NCBI GenBank assembly: GCA_002427745.1
Contig: DIYF01000156.1
Span: forward strand, 127,808 to 191,807
Length of the DNA stretch: 64,000 bases
Origin: Roseivirga sp. UBA6061
GTDB taxonomy: Bacteria; Bacteroidota; Bacteroidia; Cytophagales; Cyclobacteriaceae
Direction of reading: 5' to 3'
Of the stretch, positions 17,743 through 26,506 are shown one piece after another. Numbering within the stretch: position 1 is the first letter of the stretch; each line of letters begins with the position of its first letter. The notes below the pieces were generated by a model. The model made no database searches. It was not told the DNA's origin and saw only the letters and a list, made by a program, of their open reading frames with translations. The position numbers and the translations under genes are program-made.

Positions 17743-19167
17743 ATGCTTTCTAAATCTCAAAAGATCCAACATCTCTATAATCGGGCGGCTTTTGGTATGT
17801 CCGTTGATCAGTTTCAGGCAGCCCAAAAGAGCAGGCTGAAGACTGAATTAAAGAATCTCATGGGGAACAGTGTGGGAGAGCTTCCGCTTACTGCTATAGC
17901 GGAGAATCCCTTTGTCAGGCTCAGAGAAGACTGGAAAGACAAATCTTTTGATCGCGAAGAGCTTAAGAAAGAACTGAACAAAAGAATAAAAGAAAGCCGG
18001 GTAAAGCTTGGAGACCTGAATACGCAATGGATGGAGCAGCTTACCAACCCGCAGGCCATGGTCAGGGAAAAGCTTACGCTGTTCTGGCACGATCACTTTG
18101 CCGTACGCAGCAACAATGGTTATCATGCTCAGATTCATAATAATGTACTCAGAAAGCATGCTCTGGGAAAATATCGCGACCTGCTGCTTGCCGTAGCGAA
18201 AGACCCGGCAATGCTGGCCTTTCTGAATAACCAACAAAACAACAAGCGAAAGCCAAACGAGAATTTTGCCAGGGAGTTACTGGAGCTTTATACCCTCGGG
18301 CGAGGTCACTATACTGAAAAAGACATTAAGGAAGCAGCCAGAGCCTTTACCGGTTGGAAGTTCGATAGATATACTTGTCAGTTTCGTTTTATCAGCCGTC
18401 AGCATGATGCCGGGCAGAAAGAATTTATGGGTAAAACAGGCGATTTTGATGGCGAGGACATTATTGATATGGTACTGGCCAACAAACAAACCGCTTACTA
18501 TCTCTCGGCCAAGCTTTTCCAGTACTATGTGTCAGATCAGCCCGATGAGCCAATCATTCAGAAGATGGCCGATCGCTTTTACGAGAGTGATTATGATATA
18601 GAGGATTTGCTGACCTATGTGTTTAGCGCTGACTGGTTTTATGAAGAGCGGTTTATTCATAACAAAATAAAGTCTCCCCAGGAGTTACTACACGGTATAA
18701 GGCAACATTTTGGACTGAGTTATGAAATGCCGAGGGCATTGATTTTTCTCCAAAAGAGCCTGGGGCAGCAACTGTTTTTCCCACCGAGCGTCAATGGCTG
18801 GTCAGTGGGCAGAGAATGGGTTAACAGTAGCAGCCTTGTGAACAGGATGAGGCTGGTAAATCATCTGGCCCGGAATGCCGACCCGGAAATCAGGGTGAAA
18901 GACGAACTGGATGATCAGGGAAAGAGCTCCGTCAGGGGTGCTCAGTTACTGAAAACCGGCCGTATGAACTGGCCTTTGCTCGAAGCACACCTCAGCGGAA
19001 TGCGTGATGAACAGAAGCTTGATGCGCTGATCGAATTTCTGATCAGTAAGCCGCTTAACGCAAATACCAAAAGAGCGCTTTTGAGCGAATTGAAAAAACA
19101 AGAGGATGATGCAATCAAATGGCTTGCGGTGACAATTGCCGGATTGCCTGAATATCAACTGGCATAA
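17743..19167 (+). CDS. DUF1800 protein
   Basis: 474 residues. Family hallmarks: LTLFWHDHFAVRSN (about 111-124), NENFARELLELYTLG (about 172-186), AARAFTGWKFDRY (about 198-210) and FFPPSVNGWSVGREW (about 345-359). No signal peptide is visible on this start. DUF1800 genes are nearly always followed by a DUF1501 gene, as here (12 bp gap), so the pair works together, probably in the cell envelope; biochemical function is unknown. Confidence 0.92.
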   Translation: MLSKSQKIQHLYNRAAFGMSVDQFQAAQKSRLKTELKNLMGNSVGELPLTAIAENPFVRLREDWKDKSFDREELKKELNKRIKESRVKLGDLNTQWMEQLTNPQAMVREKLTLFWHDHFAVRSNNGYHAQIHNNVLRKHALGKYRDLLLAVAKDPAMLAFLNNQQNNKRKPNENFARELLELYTLGRGHYTEKDIKEAARAFTGWKFDRYTCQFRFISRQHDAGQKEFMGKTGDFDGEDIIDMVLANKQTAYYLSAKLFQYYVSDQPDEPIIQKMADRFYESDYDIEDLLTYVFSADWFYEERFIHNKIKSPQELLHGIRQHFGLSYEMPRALIFLQKSLGQQLFFPPSVNGWSVGREWVNSSSLVNRMRLVNHLARNADPEIRVKDELDDQGKSSVRGAQLLKTGRMNWPLLEAHLSGMRDEQKLDALIEFLISKPLNANTKRALLSELKKQEDDAIKWLAVTIAGLPEYQLA

Positions 19168-19179
19168 AAGATAAGTACC

Positions 19180-20379
19180 ATGAAAAACTCCAGAAGAAGC
19201 TTTCTTAGACAATCGTCATTACTGGCTGCCGGTTCTGTATTGGCCCCCTCTTTTATCAACAGTTTTACCAACCGGTTTCAGGCCTATAATGGAAAAAGGC
19301 TGGTCATAGTGCAGCTTTCAGGAGGCAATGACGGGTTGAATACGGTGGTCCCCTTTCGCAACGATACCTATTATCAGAAAAGACCACAACTGGCTATCAA
19401 ATCAAATGAAGTGCTCCGCCTAACGGATGAACTTGGCTTCAATCCGGCTATGTCAGGGATGAGGTCTTTATTTGATGACGGGGTGCTCTCAGTGATTAAC
19501 AATGTGGGTTATCCCAACCCCGACAGGTCACATTTCAGGTCTATGGATATCTGGCATACCGGAAGTAACTCCGATGAAATCTGGAGTACGGGCTGGCTGG
19601 GGCGCTATCTGGATGCCTCATGCCATAGTTGTGAGTCGCCTCACGGCATTGTTGAGCTTGACGATAACCTGAGCCTTGCGATGAAAGGCGAGCGTCTCAA
19701 CGGTCTGGCCATGAGTAACCCCAAATCATTTCTGAACAAAGTCAGACAATCCCGGGCAAGCCAGCTGATCAGGCTTAATGCCGAACAGGCCCATGAAGAA
19801 ACCAACCTCGGGTATTTGTATAAGACACTGGTAGAAACCAATCAGTCAGCCGAGTATGTGGCGCAGAAGATTAAGAGGTATAAGACCAGCGCTTCCTATC
19901 CTCAGAGTGGTTTTGCCAAAGACCTTAAGACCATTGCCGAGCTGATAGGCTCAGGTATGGAAACCTCGGTGTACTATGCCTCACTGGGTGGATTTGATAC
20001 ACATGCCGGTCAAAAAGGAAAGCAGGCACGTTTACTGAATACATATAGCGAGGCGATGAAGGCTTTTGTTGATGACCTCAAGCGGAATAATCTCTTCAAA
20101 GACACACTGATTCTTACATTTTCTGAGTTTGGCAGAAGAGTGGGGCAAAATGCCAGTGCCGGTACTGATCACGGTACTGCCAATAACCTCTTTGTAATCG
20201 GGGAATCTGTAAAAGCCGGTATGTTCAATAGCTCTCCCAATCTGACAGATCTGGATAATGGAGACCTGAAGTATGAGATTGATTTCAGAAGGGTTTATGC
20301 CACCGTACTTGAAAAGTGGCTCAGGGTATCGAGCGAAGCCTCTTTGAAACGAGAATTTAAAACACTGAATTTCATCTGA
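19180..20379 (+). CDS. DUF1501 protein, Tat-exported
   Basis: 399 residues. The N-terminus SRRSFLRQSSLLAAGSVLAPS is a twin-arginine signal, so it should be exported folded. The core has LVIVQLSGGNDGLNTVVPFRN (about 41-61) and TFSEFGRRVGQNASAGTDHG (about 312-331), the alkaline-phosphatase/sulfatase-like metal site region of DUF1501. It pairs with the DUF1800 gene just upstream. The Tat signal fits a metal-bearing enzyme; the substrate is unknown. Confidence 0.92.
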   Translation: MKNSRRSFLRQSSLLAAGSVLAPSFINSFTNRFQAYNGKRLVIVQLSGGNDGLNTVVPFRNDTYYQKRPQLAIKSNEVLRLTDELGFNPAMSGMRSLFDDGVLSVINNVGYPNPDRSHFRSMDIWHTGSNSDEIWSTGWLGRYLDASCHSCESPHGIVELDDNLSLAMKGERLNGLAMSNPKSFLNKVRQSRASQLIRLNAEQAHEETNLGYLYKTLVETNQSAEYVAQKIKRYKTSASYPQSGFAKDLKTIAELIGSGMETSVYYASLGGFDTHAGQKGKQARLLNTYSEAMKAFVDDLKRNNLFKDTLILTFSEFGRRVGQNASAGTDHGTANNLFVIGESVKAGMFNSSPNLTDLDNGDLKYEIDFRRVYATVLEKWLRVSSEASLKREFKTLNFI

Positions 20380-20395
20380 TTGGCCGGATAGGTGC

Positions 20396-20403
20396 TACCT
20401 TTG
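20396..20403 (+). promoter_or_regulatory. -7 promoter box TACCTTTG, leaderless start
   Basis: A perfect TAnnTTTG box ends 5 bp before the ATG at 20409, so transcription would begin at or about the start codon. No well-spaced TTG -33 element is seen. Confidence 0.55.
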
Positions 20404-20408
20404 CTGTC

Positions 20409-20639
20409 ATGCGCGTAGTCAGAGAAATTCCAAACCCCAATTGTAAGATCACTATTTTTTCATGGAATCAGAAGTATCTTATCAAGCTGGAATCAGGTCC
20501 TTTCGAACAGACTTTTAAGGTAAGTGAGTTCGATGTGCTGGAGCAGGAGCTGGACGAAATTCTCAACGAAAACTTCATTGCAGAGGCCATAAAGCGCTTC
20601 TCTGATATGCGGAACTCATTACAGAATGCTATGCCCTGA
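20409..20639 (+). CDS. Small conserved-looking cytoplasmic protein, unknown function
   Basis: 76 residues, no signal or membrane segment, with a short beta-rich first half (CKITIFSWNQKYLIKLESGPFEQTF) and a helical acidic second half. It has its own -7 promoter box right before the start codon, which supports it being a real gene. I recognise no family. It sits between the DUF1501 gene and the hybrid kinase gene. Confidence 0.72.
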   Translation: MRVVREIPNPNCKITIFSWNQKYLIKLESGPFEQTFKVSEFDVLEQELDEILNENFIAEAIKRFSDMRNSLQNAMP

Positions 20640-20690
20640 CATGGTATAAATCTAGAAAAAGACTATATATATTTTATTCATTTATTAATT

Positions 20691-20722
20691 TTGTGGTAAA
20701 TTATTTCACTGAATTTAATTTG
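20691..20722 (+). promoter_or_regulatory. Promoter of the hybrid kinase gene, TTG-N21-TTAATTTG
   Basis: TTG (20691-20693) and TTAATTTG (20715-20722, one base off TAnnTTTG) are 21 bp apart in an AT-rich leader, 25 bp before the ATG at 20748. Confidence 0.45.
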
Positions 20723-20747
20723 CTAATCCTGCCGCTTTACCCTGCTG

Positions 20748-22817
20748 ATGAGTTTGACGATTGCTTATGTTTTGATAACGGGTTTGGTAATCCTGCTGAT
20801 ACTGCTGCTTATCGCCCTATCGAAAAACAGGCAACGCGAAAAACAGCTGAATACCATAAAGCATGAAGACGCAGATGTAAGGTCTAAGCTGGACCTGCTT
20901 TTAGCGCATACCTCCGATTTTGTTTATCGTTATAATGCCCGGGGCGAGCTGCTCTATACCTCCAGTAATCTGAAGCGTGTGTTGGGTTATGATGTGTCCG
21001 AAGGACCTATCAGCCTGTATGACGTTCGCACAGATAATGAAATTAACGATAAGAGCAAGCAGGTAGTCCAGAAGGCGATTAGTGAGAAGAAACTGGTGAT
21101 CCCCACACATATTGTGGAAATAAAGGACACAAAGGGGGACGTTCATCTATTCGAGGCTTTTGAAAAGGCCGAGTATGATGAAGAGGGAAACCTTATGACG
21201 GTAACCGGGATTGCCAAAAACGTGACGGGTCAGTTTCAGGCAGAGATGGAGTTAAAGGAGAGCGAGCGCAAACAAAATCTCATTCTGCAGGCCATTCCTG
21301 ACTTTATGGTCACTTTTGACCGGACGGGCAAGTTCCTCGATTATCAGGCTACCAATGAGGAAGATTTGTTTATCAGACCTGAAGATTTTCTAAACAATTA
21401 CATTCAGGATGTTTTCCCCACACCACTCAATCAGATACTTTCAGACAGTCTGGAAAAGGCCTATGCCAGTGAGGATTTACAGACGGTGGAATATCGCCTG
21501 GATATCAGTAAAAAAACACGCTTTTATGAAGCCCGCTTTATCAAGCTGGCCGATGACAGGGTGCTGATGATGGCACGTGATATCACAGCGCAGAAACAGC
21601 TGGAAGATGGGTTGAGAGAGGCTAAGAATGCTGCAGAAGCCGCTACCCGTGCAAAAAGTAACTTCCTGGCTACCATGAGTCATGAGATACGTACTCCGAT
21701 GAACGGGGTCATAGGTATGACGGCATTACTCGAAGAAACAGACCTGACAGAAGAGCAACAGGATTACCTGGAAACCATTAAAGTGAGTGGTGAAACCTTG
21801 CTCAGGGTGATTAACGATATCCTCGATTTCTCTAAGATTGAGTCGGGTAAAATGCCGCTGGAAGAGCAGGTGTTTGCATTGAAGAAAGTGGTGGAAGAAA
21901 CCATGAGCCTTGTGGCCTATGAGGCAGAGAAAAAGAGTGTCGGCCTGAACCTGATTTTTAAGGAGGACGTACCGGAAATTGTGCTGGCAGATCGTACACG
22001 TCTCAGGCAGATTCTGCTTAATCTGCTGTCCAATGCGGTTAAGTTTACCGAGAAAGGCTTTGTCACCATCAGGGTGGAGTTGCAGGGAATCCGGGGCAAG
22101 GTGGCCAATCTGAAATTCAGTATCAAGGATACCGGAATAGGTATACCACAGCAAAAGCTGACGGGACTTTTCTCAGAATTCACCCAGGTAGATTCTTCGC
22201 ATTCCAGAATGTTCGGAGGTACCGGGTTGGGGCTGGCCATCGCCAAAAACCTGGTAAAGCTTTTTAAAGGAAAAATCACAGTGGAAAGCGAGGAGGGGAA
22301 AGGGTCAACTTTCTCATTTAATATCAAAGTACAGCTCGCTTCAGGTAAGAAGGTGAAAGAACTGGAAAAGGACGGCCTGAAGCCGGTGGATGACCGGCCG
22401 GATCCTCTCGATTTGGTGCTGTCCAATGATTACCCCCTGAAAATCTTACTGGCCGAGGATAACTCCATTAACCGAAAGCTTACCTCACTTGTGCTGGAAC
22501 GCATGGGCTATATCCCGGACATTGCCAAGACAGGCAGGGAGGTAATGTACCTGCTGAAGAAAACGGCTTATGACGTGATTCTGATGGATGTACAAATGCC
22601 GGTAATGGACGGAATCGAGGCTACCTTGCAAATCAGGGACCTGAACCTCTCAAATCCACCTTTTATTATCGGTATTTCAGCCAATGCCTTCGAAGAGGAC
22701 GTGCTGAAAGCCAAACAGATCGGTATGGATGATTACCTGGTAAAACCCATGAAGTTTGATGAACTGCGGAGAAAGCTCATCGAGGTCGGGCAACGCAGGT
22801 TTCCTTTTGTGACCTGA
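20748..22817 (+). CDS. PAS-containing hybrid histidine kinase
   Basis: 689 residues. One N-terminal membrane helix (about 4-25), no periplasmic domain, two PAS-type sensor domains (about 45-165 and 170-285), a HisKA dimerisation domain with the phospho-His in MSHEIRTPMNG (about 311), an HATPase domain with NLLSNAVKFTEKG, DTGIGIP and GGTGLGLAI, and a C-terminal receiver domain with the acceptor Asp in ILMDVQMPVMDG (about 614) and Lys in YLVKPM. The signal is likely intracellular or redox, given the PAS domains and lack of an outside domain. No cognate response regulator lies beside it; output may go through a phosphotransfer protein. Confidence 0.92.
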   Translation: MSLTIAYVLITGLVILLILLLIALSKNRQREKQLNTIKHEDADVRSKLDLLLAHTSDFVYRYNARGELLYTSSNLKRVLGYDVSEGPISLYDVRTDNEINDKSKQVVQKAISEKKLVIPTHIVEIKDTKGDVHLFEAFEKAEYDEEGNLMTVTGIAKNVTGQFQAEMELKESERKQNLILQAIPDFMVTFDRTGKFLDYQATNEEDLFIRPEDFLNNYIQDVFPTPLNQILSDSLEKAYASEDLQTVEYRLDISKKTRFYEARFIKLADDRVLMMARDITAQKQLEDGLREAKNAAEAATRAKSNFLATMSHEIRTPMNGVIGMTALLEETDLTEEQQDYLETIKVSGETLLRVINDILDFSKIESGKMPLEEQVFALKKVVEETMSLVAYEAEKKSVGLNLIFKEDVPEIVLADRTRLRQILLNLLSNAVKFTEKGFVTIRVELQGIRGKVANLKFSIKDTGIGIPQQKLTGLFSEFTQVDSSHSRMFGGTGLGLAIAKNLVKLFKGKITVESEEGKGSTFSFNIKVQLASGKKVKELEKDGLKPVDDRPDPLDLVLSNDYPLKILLAEDNSINRKLTSLVLERMGYIPDIAKTGREVMYLLKKTAYDVILMDVQMPVMDGIEATLQIRDLNLSNPPFIIGISANAFEEDVLKAKQIGMDDYLVKPMKFDELRRKLIEVGQRRFPFVT

Positions 22818-22886
22818 TTTGATCACACTGTCTACAATTTGACCTCGCTCATATTCGCCAGATCATAAGAAAAGTAAGCCCGTCTC

Positions 22887-22917
22887 TTGGCCTGCCATCG
22901 AATAGGCTCTATTTTCG
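22887..22917 (+). promoter_or_regulatory. Promoter of bioDA, TTG-N20-TATTTTCG
   Basis: TTG (22887-22889) and TATTTTCG (22910-22917), one base off TAnnTTTG, are 20 bp apart and 16 bp before the bioD start. I see no clear BirA-type operator. Confidence 0.5.
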
Positions 22918-22933
22918 CTGCTTATCTTGATGT

Positions 22934-23545
22934 ATGCAATATTTCGTTACAGCAATAGGTACAGACAGTGGTAAAACCCTGATCAGTGCCATACTGACCG
23001 AGGCGCTTTCAGCCGACTATTGGAAACCAATTCAAGCCGGTGAACCTGCAGATACAGATCGGGTGAAAGAACTTGTATCGAATACACACACCACCTTTCA
23101 TAAAGAAGCCTTCAGACTGAAAATGCCCGCCTCTCCTCATGCTGCGGCCAAGGCGGAAGGAATTACGATTTCTGTCGATGAGATTGGTAGACTCCAGACA
23201 GACAATGATCTGGTGATTGAAGGAGCCGGTGGTGTAATGGTGCCTGTCAATGACATGGAATTTGTGATTGATATCGCTCGTCAGCCGGATACAGAGATCA
23301 TTTTGGTAGCCAACCTCTATCTGGGAAGCATCAACCATACGCTATTGACGGTTGACTACCTCAAGCGCAATAACTTCAAGGTGAAGGGCATGATCTTTAA
23401 CGGAGACATCAATGAAGAAAGCCAGCGCATCATCGAGCATCATGCGGGCTATAAGGTATTGCTCCATTTACCAAAACTGGGAATGATCACCCCGGAAATT
23501 GTACGCTACTGGGCGGATGAACTAATGCTGAACTGGTATGACTGA
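22934..23545 (+). CDS. bioD: Dethiobiotin synthetase
   Basis: 203 residues. BioD closes the ureido ring of dethiobiotin from 7,8-diaminopelargonate, CO2 and ATP. The P-loop variant GTDSGKT (about 8-14), VIEGAGGVMVP (about 95-105) and ILVANLYLGSINHTLLT fit the family. It overlaps bioA by 8 bp, so the two are translated together. It is slightly shorter than the E. coli enzyme, which is normal for Bacteroidota. Confidence 0.93.
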   Translation: MQYFVTAIGTDSGKTLISAILTEALSADYWKPIQAGEPADTDRVKELVSNTHTTFHKEAFRLKMPASPHAAAKAEGITISVDEIGRLQTDNDLVIEGAGGVMVPVNDMEFVIDIARQPDTEIILVANLYLGSINHTLLTVDYLKRNNFKVKGMIFNGDINEESQRIIEHHAGYKVLLHLPKLGMITPEIVRYWADELMLNWYD

Positions 23546-24824
23546 CTGGACTCAAAGAGATAAGACTGCTATCTGGCACCCGTTTACTCCATTGCAGGGA
23601 ATGGATGAGCCCCTGGTGGTTGAAAAAGCCAAAGGGGTTAATCTGTACACTCCTGAGGGAAAAAGAATCATTGATGTCATCTCTTCCTGGTGGGTCAATA
23701 TTCATGGTCACAGCAATGACTACCTGGCGGAAGCTATTGCTGGTCAGGCGAAAAAACTGGAGCATGTAATCTTCGCAGGATTTACGCACGAACCGGCCAT
23801 TACCCTGGCTGAGCGTTTGCTGGAGATACTGCCTGATGATCAGGCTAAGGTTTTCTACTCCGACAATGGCAGCACTGCAGTAGAGGTAGGCATTAAAATG
23901 GCCTTTCAGTATTTCTACAATCAGGACATCAGCAAGAAGAAGATCATAGCCATTGATGGCGCCTATCATGGTGATACTTTCGGAGCAATGTCGGTGGGTG
24001 AGCGGGGACCTTTTACAGAGCCTTTTGATCCTTATCTTTTCTCTGTGGATTTTCTCGATTTTCCCGAGAAAGAGAAAGAAGCCGAAGTGTGGGATCACTT
24101 CGAAAAGTTGATTGCCACGGGTGAGGTAGCGGCCTTTATTTTCGAACCCATCGTTCAGGGAGCTTCGGGCATGCGGGTGTATTCTACCGAACTGCTTGAC
24201 AAAATGATCGCCCTGGCACAGTCAAATGATGTGATTTGCATTGCCGATGAGGTAATGACCGGCTTTGGTCGATTGGGTACTCTGTTTGCTGCGGATCAAT
24301 TGCAGCATAAACCCGATATTTTCTGCCTGTCTAAAGGACTGACAGGAGGGGCGCTGGCCATGGGAGTTACTACCTGCACGGATAAAATTCAATCAGCTTA
24401 TCGCTCGAGTGATCTGATGAAAACCTTCTTTCACGGACATTCCTTTACAGCCAATCCTATGACCTGTGCCGTGGCCAATGCTTCTCTGGACCTGTTACTG
24501 TCAGATGATTGTGAGGCCAATCGTAAAAGATTGAATCAGCGCCACACAGCTTTCATGGATAAGCTTGAGCGTCATGCGATGGTTCGTAATCCGAGGGTCA
24601 TGGGTACCATTCTCGCTTTTGAGCTGAATACCGAAAGGGACACTTCCTATTTCAATGAAGCAAGGCACCACCTTTATCCTTACTTTATCGAAAAGGGACT
24701 TTTGATCAGACCGCTGGGTAATGTGATCTACCTTATTCCACCTTATATCATTTCTGACGAAGACCTGGATTATACTTACCGTACCATCCTCGCTTTTCTG
24801 GATGAGTACAATGATCTGTTTTAA
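23538..24824 (+). CDS. bioA: Adenosylmethionine-8-amino-7-oxononanoate aminotransferase
   Basis: 428 residues. BioA makes 7,8-diaminopelargonate using S-adenosylmethionine as amino donor, the step before BioD. The opening IWHPFTPLQGM is typical; SSWWVNIHGH, DNGSTAVEVGIKMA, CIADEVMTGFGRLG and the PLP lysine in CLSKGLTGGALAMG (about 276) confirm it. bioB and bioF are not in the window. Confidence 0.94.
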   Translation: MTDWTQRDKTAIWHPFTPLQGMDEPLVVEKAKGVNLYTPEGKRIIDVISSWWVNIHGHSNDYLAEAIAGQAKKLEHVIFAGFTHEPAITLAERLLEILPDDQAKVFYSDNGSTAVEVGIKMAFQYFYNQDISKKKIIAIDGAYHGDTFGAMSVGERGPFTEPFDPYLFSVDFLDFPEKEKEAEVWDHFEKLIATGEVAAFIFEPIVQGASGMRVYSTELLDKMIALAQSNDVICIADEVMTGFGRLGTLFAADQLQHKPDIFCLSKGLTGGALAMGVTTCTDKIQSAYRSSDLMKTFFHGHSFTANPMTCAVANASLDLLLSDDCEANRKRLNQRHTAFMDKLERHAMVRNPRVMGTILAFELNTERDTSYFNEARHHLYPYFIEKGLLIRPLGNVIYLIPPYIISDEDLDYTYRTILAFLDEYNDLF

Positions 24825-24829
24825 TCCCG

Positions 24830-25167
24830 TGGGTTAGTCTCTCAACTCTTTGGGATATCCCTCAGAGTCATCCTCAGGAGACTCTGAGGCCCCTTGTTCT
24901 CCATCAGGGTCTCTCTTGCAGGCCCCTGACGACTTTATGATCTTCATTTAACAGCTCAGGGTCCACTGCGTGAGACCGCTGAGCGGGCGAGTAAATCGGA
25001 TGGGTTAGTCCTTTTTAGCTTTTCCATCCCTCAGAGTCATCCGCAGGAGACTCTGAGGTTTCTTGTTACCTATCAGGGTCTCTCTTACAGGCCCCTGATG
25101 ATTCTATGATCTTCACTTAGTAGCTCAGGATCCACTTTGTGAGACCGCTGAGCGAGAGGATGATAGC
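24830..25167. repeat. Two-unit palindrome-rich tandem repeat, about 169 bp per unit
   Basis: Two similar units (about 24831-24995 and 25002-25167) fill the gap after bioA. Each has three inverted repeats in the same order: CTCAGAGTC/GACTCTGAG (24861-24888; 25030-25057), TCAGGGTCTCTC...CCCCTGA (from 24904; 25073), and GCTCAGGGTC...GACCGCTGAGC (from 24954; 25123). The shared blocks are offset by 169 bp. No coding sequence is convincing here. The 12-mer TCAGGGTCTCTC also occurs at 51109-51120. Confidence 0.75.
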
Positions 25168-25256
25168 GTATGCCTGTCCATTAGTCTCATCCGCAGAAGG
25201 TTTCCATGACACATCATGTCAGAAAAAGATGTAGTTTGCCGGAAATAACCTGACCT

Positions 25257-25988
25257 ATGAAAAAGCTTCTTTTCCTTGTCCTGCTTGTTTGCTCTACCTC
25301 GGTTTTGGCACAAGACTACTACTACAAAGTCACCACCATGCGGGCGACACCGGGTAAACTGCTGGAGTTGATCGATATGCTCAAAGAGGATATGAAAAAT
25401 CACAATGCATTGGGTATGCGTGAGCCTTTTCTGATGCGTCACTCTCAGGGAGATCACTGGGATTTATTAATGATCTACCCTATCGGTACCACGCTCTCCA
25501 ATCACTTCACAGACAACGCTATAAAGAAGCGCAGAGCCTCTAAAACACAGGATCAGCCCTATGGCAGTGACTATTACGATTTCATTTCCTTTCAGGAAGA
25601 GCAAATCGTTACGGGCCCTGATTTTGTGGATTTTAACAGACGTTTCAAACAGTTTGGTTACTATCATGTAGAGATTTTCCAGTCTCTGGCCGGCAAGCAG
25701 AAGGAGCTTTTAAAGGAGCGGGAAATGGAGAATGTGTATCTCAAAGAGATCAAAAGAGATGATAACCTGATTTTTACTAAAGTGATGGGGGCAGAGGCTG
25801 ATATCTTTACCATTGGTTTCTATCGCGATATCAAACACTATGCGGAAAGTGCAGATATTCCGATTGAGGAAGAAAACAGAGCTGCCAAAGTAGCCGGGTT
25901 TGAGTCTGTATATACCATCGGAAGTTACCTACGCTCCTTATTGCTGAAGCACCACGATACCCTGGCCGGGGCAGTGAGAAAGGACTGA
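25257..25988 (+). CDS. Secreted protein of unknown function
   Basis: 243 residues with a clear signal peptide (MKKLLFLVLLVCSTSVLAQ). The mature protein has two similar halves: YYYKVTTMRATPGKLLELIDMLKED (about 21-45) and YYHVEIFQSLAGKQKELLKERE (about 135-157), each followed by strand-rich sequence, which suggests two dimeric alpha-beta barrel (ferredoxin-like) domains. No catalytic motif is recognised. It converges with a GNAT gene, 8 bp away. Confidence 0.75.
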   Translation: MKKLLFLVLLVCSTSVLAQDYYYKVTTMRATPGKLLELIDMLKEDMKNHNALGMREPFLMRHSQGDHWDLLMIYPIGTTLSNHFTDNAIKKRRASKTQDQPYGSDYYDFISFQEEQIVTGPDFVDFNRRFKQFGYYHVEIFQSLAGKQKELLKEREMENVYLKEIKRDDNLIFTKVMGAEADIFTIGFYRDIKHYAESADIPIEEENRAAKVAGFESVYTIGSYLRSLLLKHHDTLAGAVRKD

Positions 25989-25996
25989 GATAGCTT

Positions 25997-26491
25997 CTAT
26001 TTATAGCGATATACCTCATGCGGACCGAAGTCCAGGAGCTCTATGGTAGCGTCATACCAGGCGCCAAGTCGTAAGGCCAGTTTTTTAGACGGTTCATTGG
26101 CCGGGTCAATATAGCTCACAAGAGAGTCGAACCGTAGCGTGTTGAGGGCATAATCTCTTACGGCCAAACCGGCCTCTACACCAAAGCCCTTTCCCTGTGC
26201 CTGGGGTAGCAGCCAGTAACCCAGTTCTGGCTCCGGCCAGGGGACCGAGTTCCAGAGCCCCACAGTACCTATCAGCTCACCTGACTCCTTTTCAGCGATG
26301 GCCAGGTAAGAGAAACTCTTGAGCTCATAGTGCCCGATATAGGCAGCCATCAGGCGCCAGGCCTCCTCCGGCTTTTTCATGCCACCGACAAAACGGGCAT
26401 TCGCTTCATCGCTGTAAAACTCAGCAAAGATGGGGTAGTCCTCATTTTGCCATTGCCTGAAAATCAATCGGTCTGTCGTTAAGCCTGTCAT
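25997..26491 (-). CDS. RimJ/RimL-type GNAT acetyltransferase
   Basis: 164 residues. TDRLIFRQWQNEDYPIFAEFY opens the fold in the way of the RimJ/RimL branch, GYWLLPQAQGKGFGVEAG (about 92-109) carries the acetyl-CoA loop and SYIDPANEPSKKLALRLG the closing segment. These enzymes acetylate protein N-termini or small amines; the target is unknown. It follows the DUF695-like gene by 15 bp on the same strand. Confidence 0.87.
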   Translation of the reverse strand: MTGLTTDRLIFRQWQNEDYPIFAEFYSDEANARFVGGMKKPEEAWRLMAAYIGHYELKSFSYLAIAEKESGELIGTVGLWNSVPWPEPELGYWLLPQAQGKGFGVEAGLAVRDYALNTLRFDSLVSYIDPANEPSKKLALRLGAWYDATIELLDFGPHEVYRYK

Positions 26492-26506
26492 TCAGTGTTA
26501 CGCCTG

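Noticed and set aside
23487..24098. Minus-strand open frame of 203 codons
   Set aside because: Antisense to bioD/bioA, both of which are clear.
24830..25167. CRISPR array or tRNA cluster
   Set aside because: Only two units, no spacers of constant length, and no tRNA arms or T-loop consensus; the structure is palindromic repeats.
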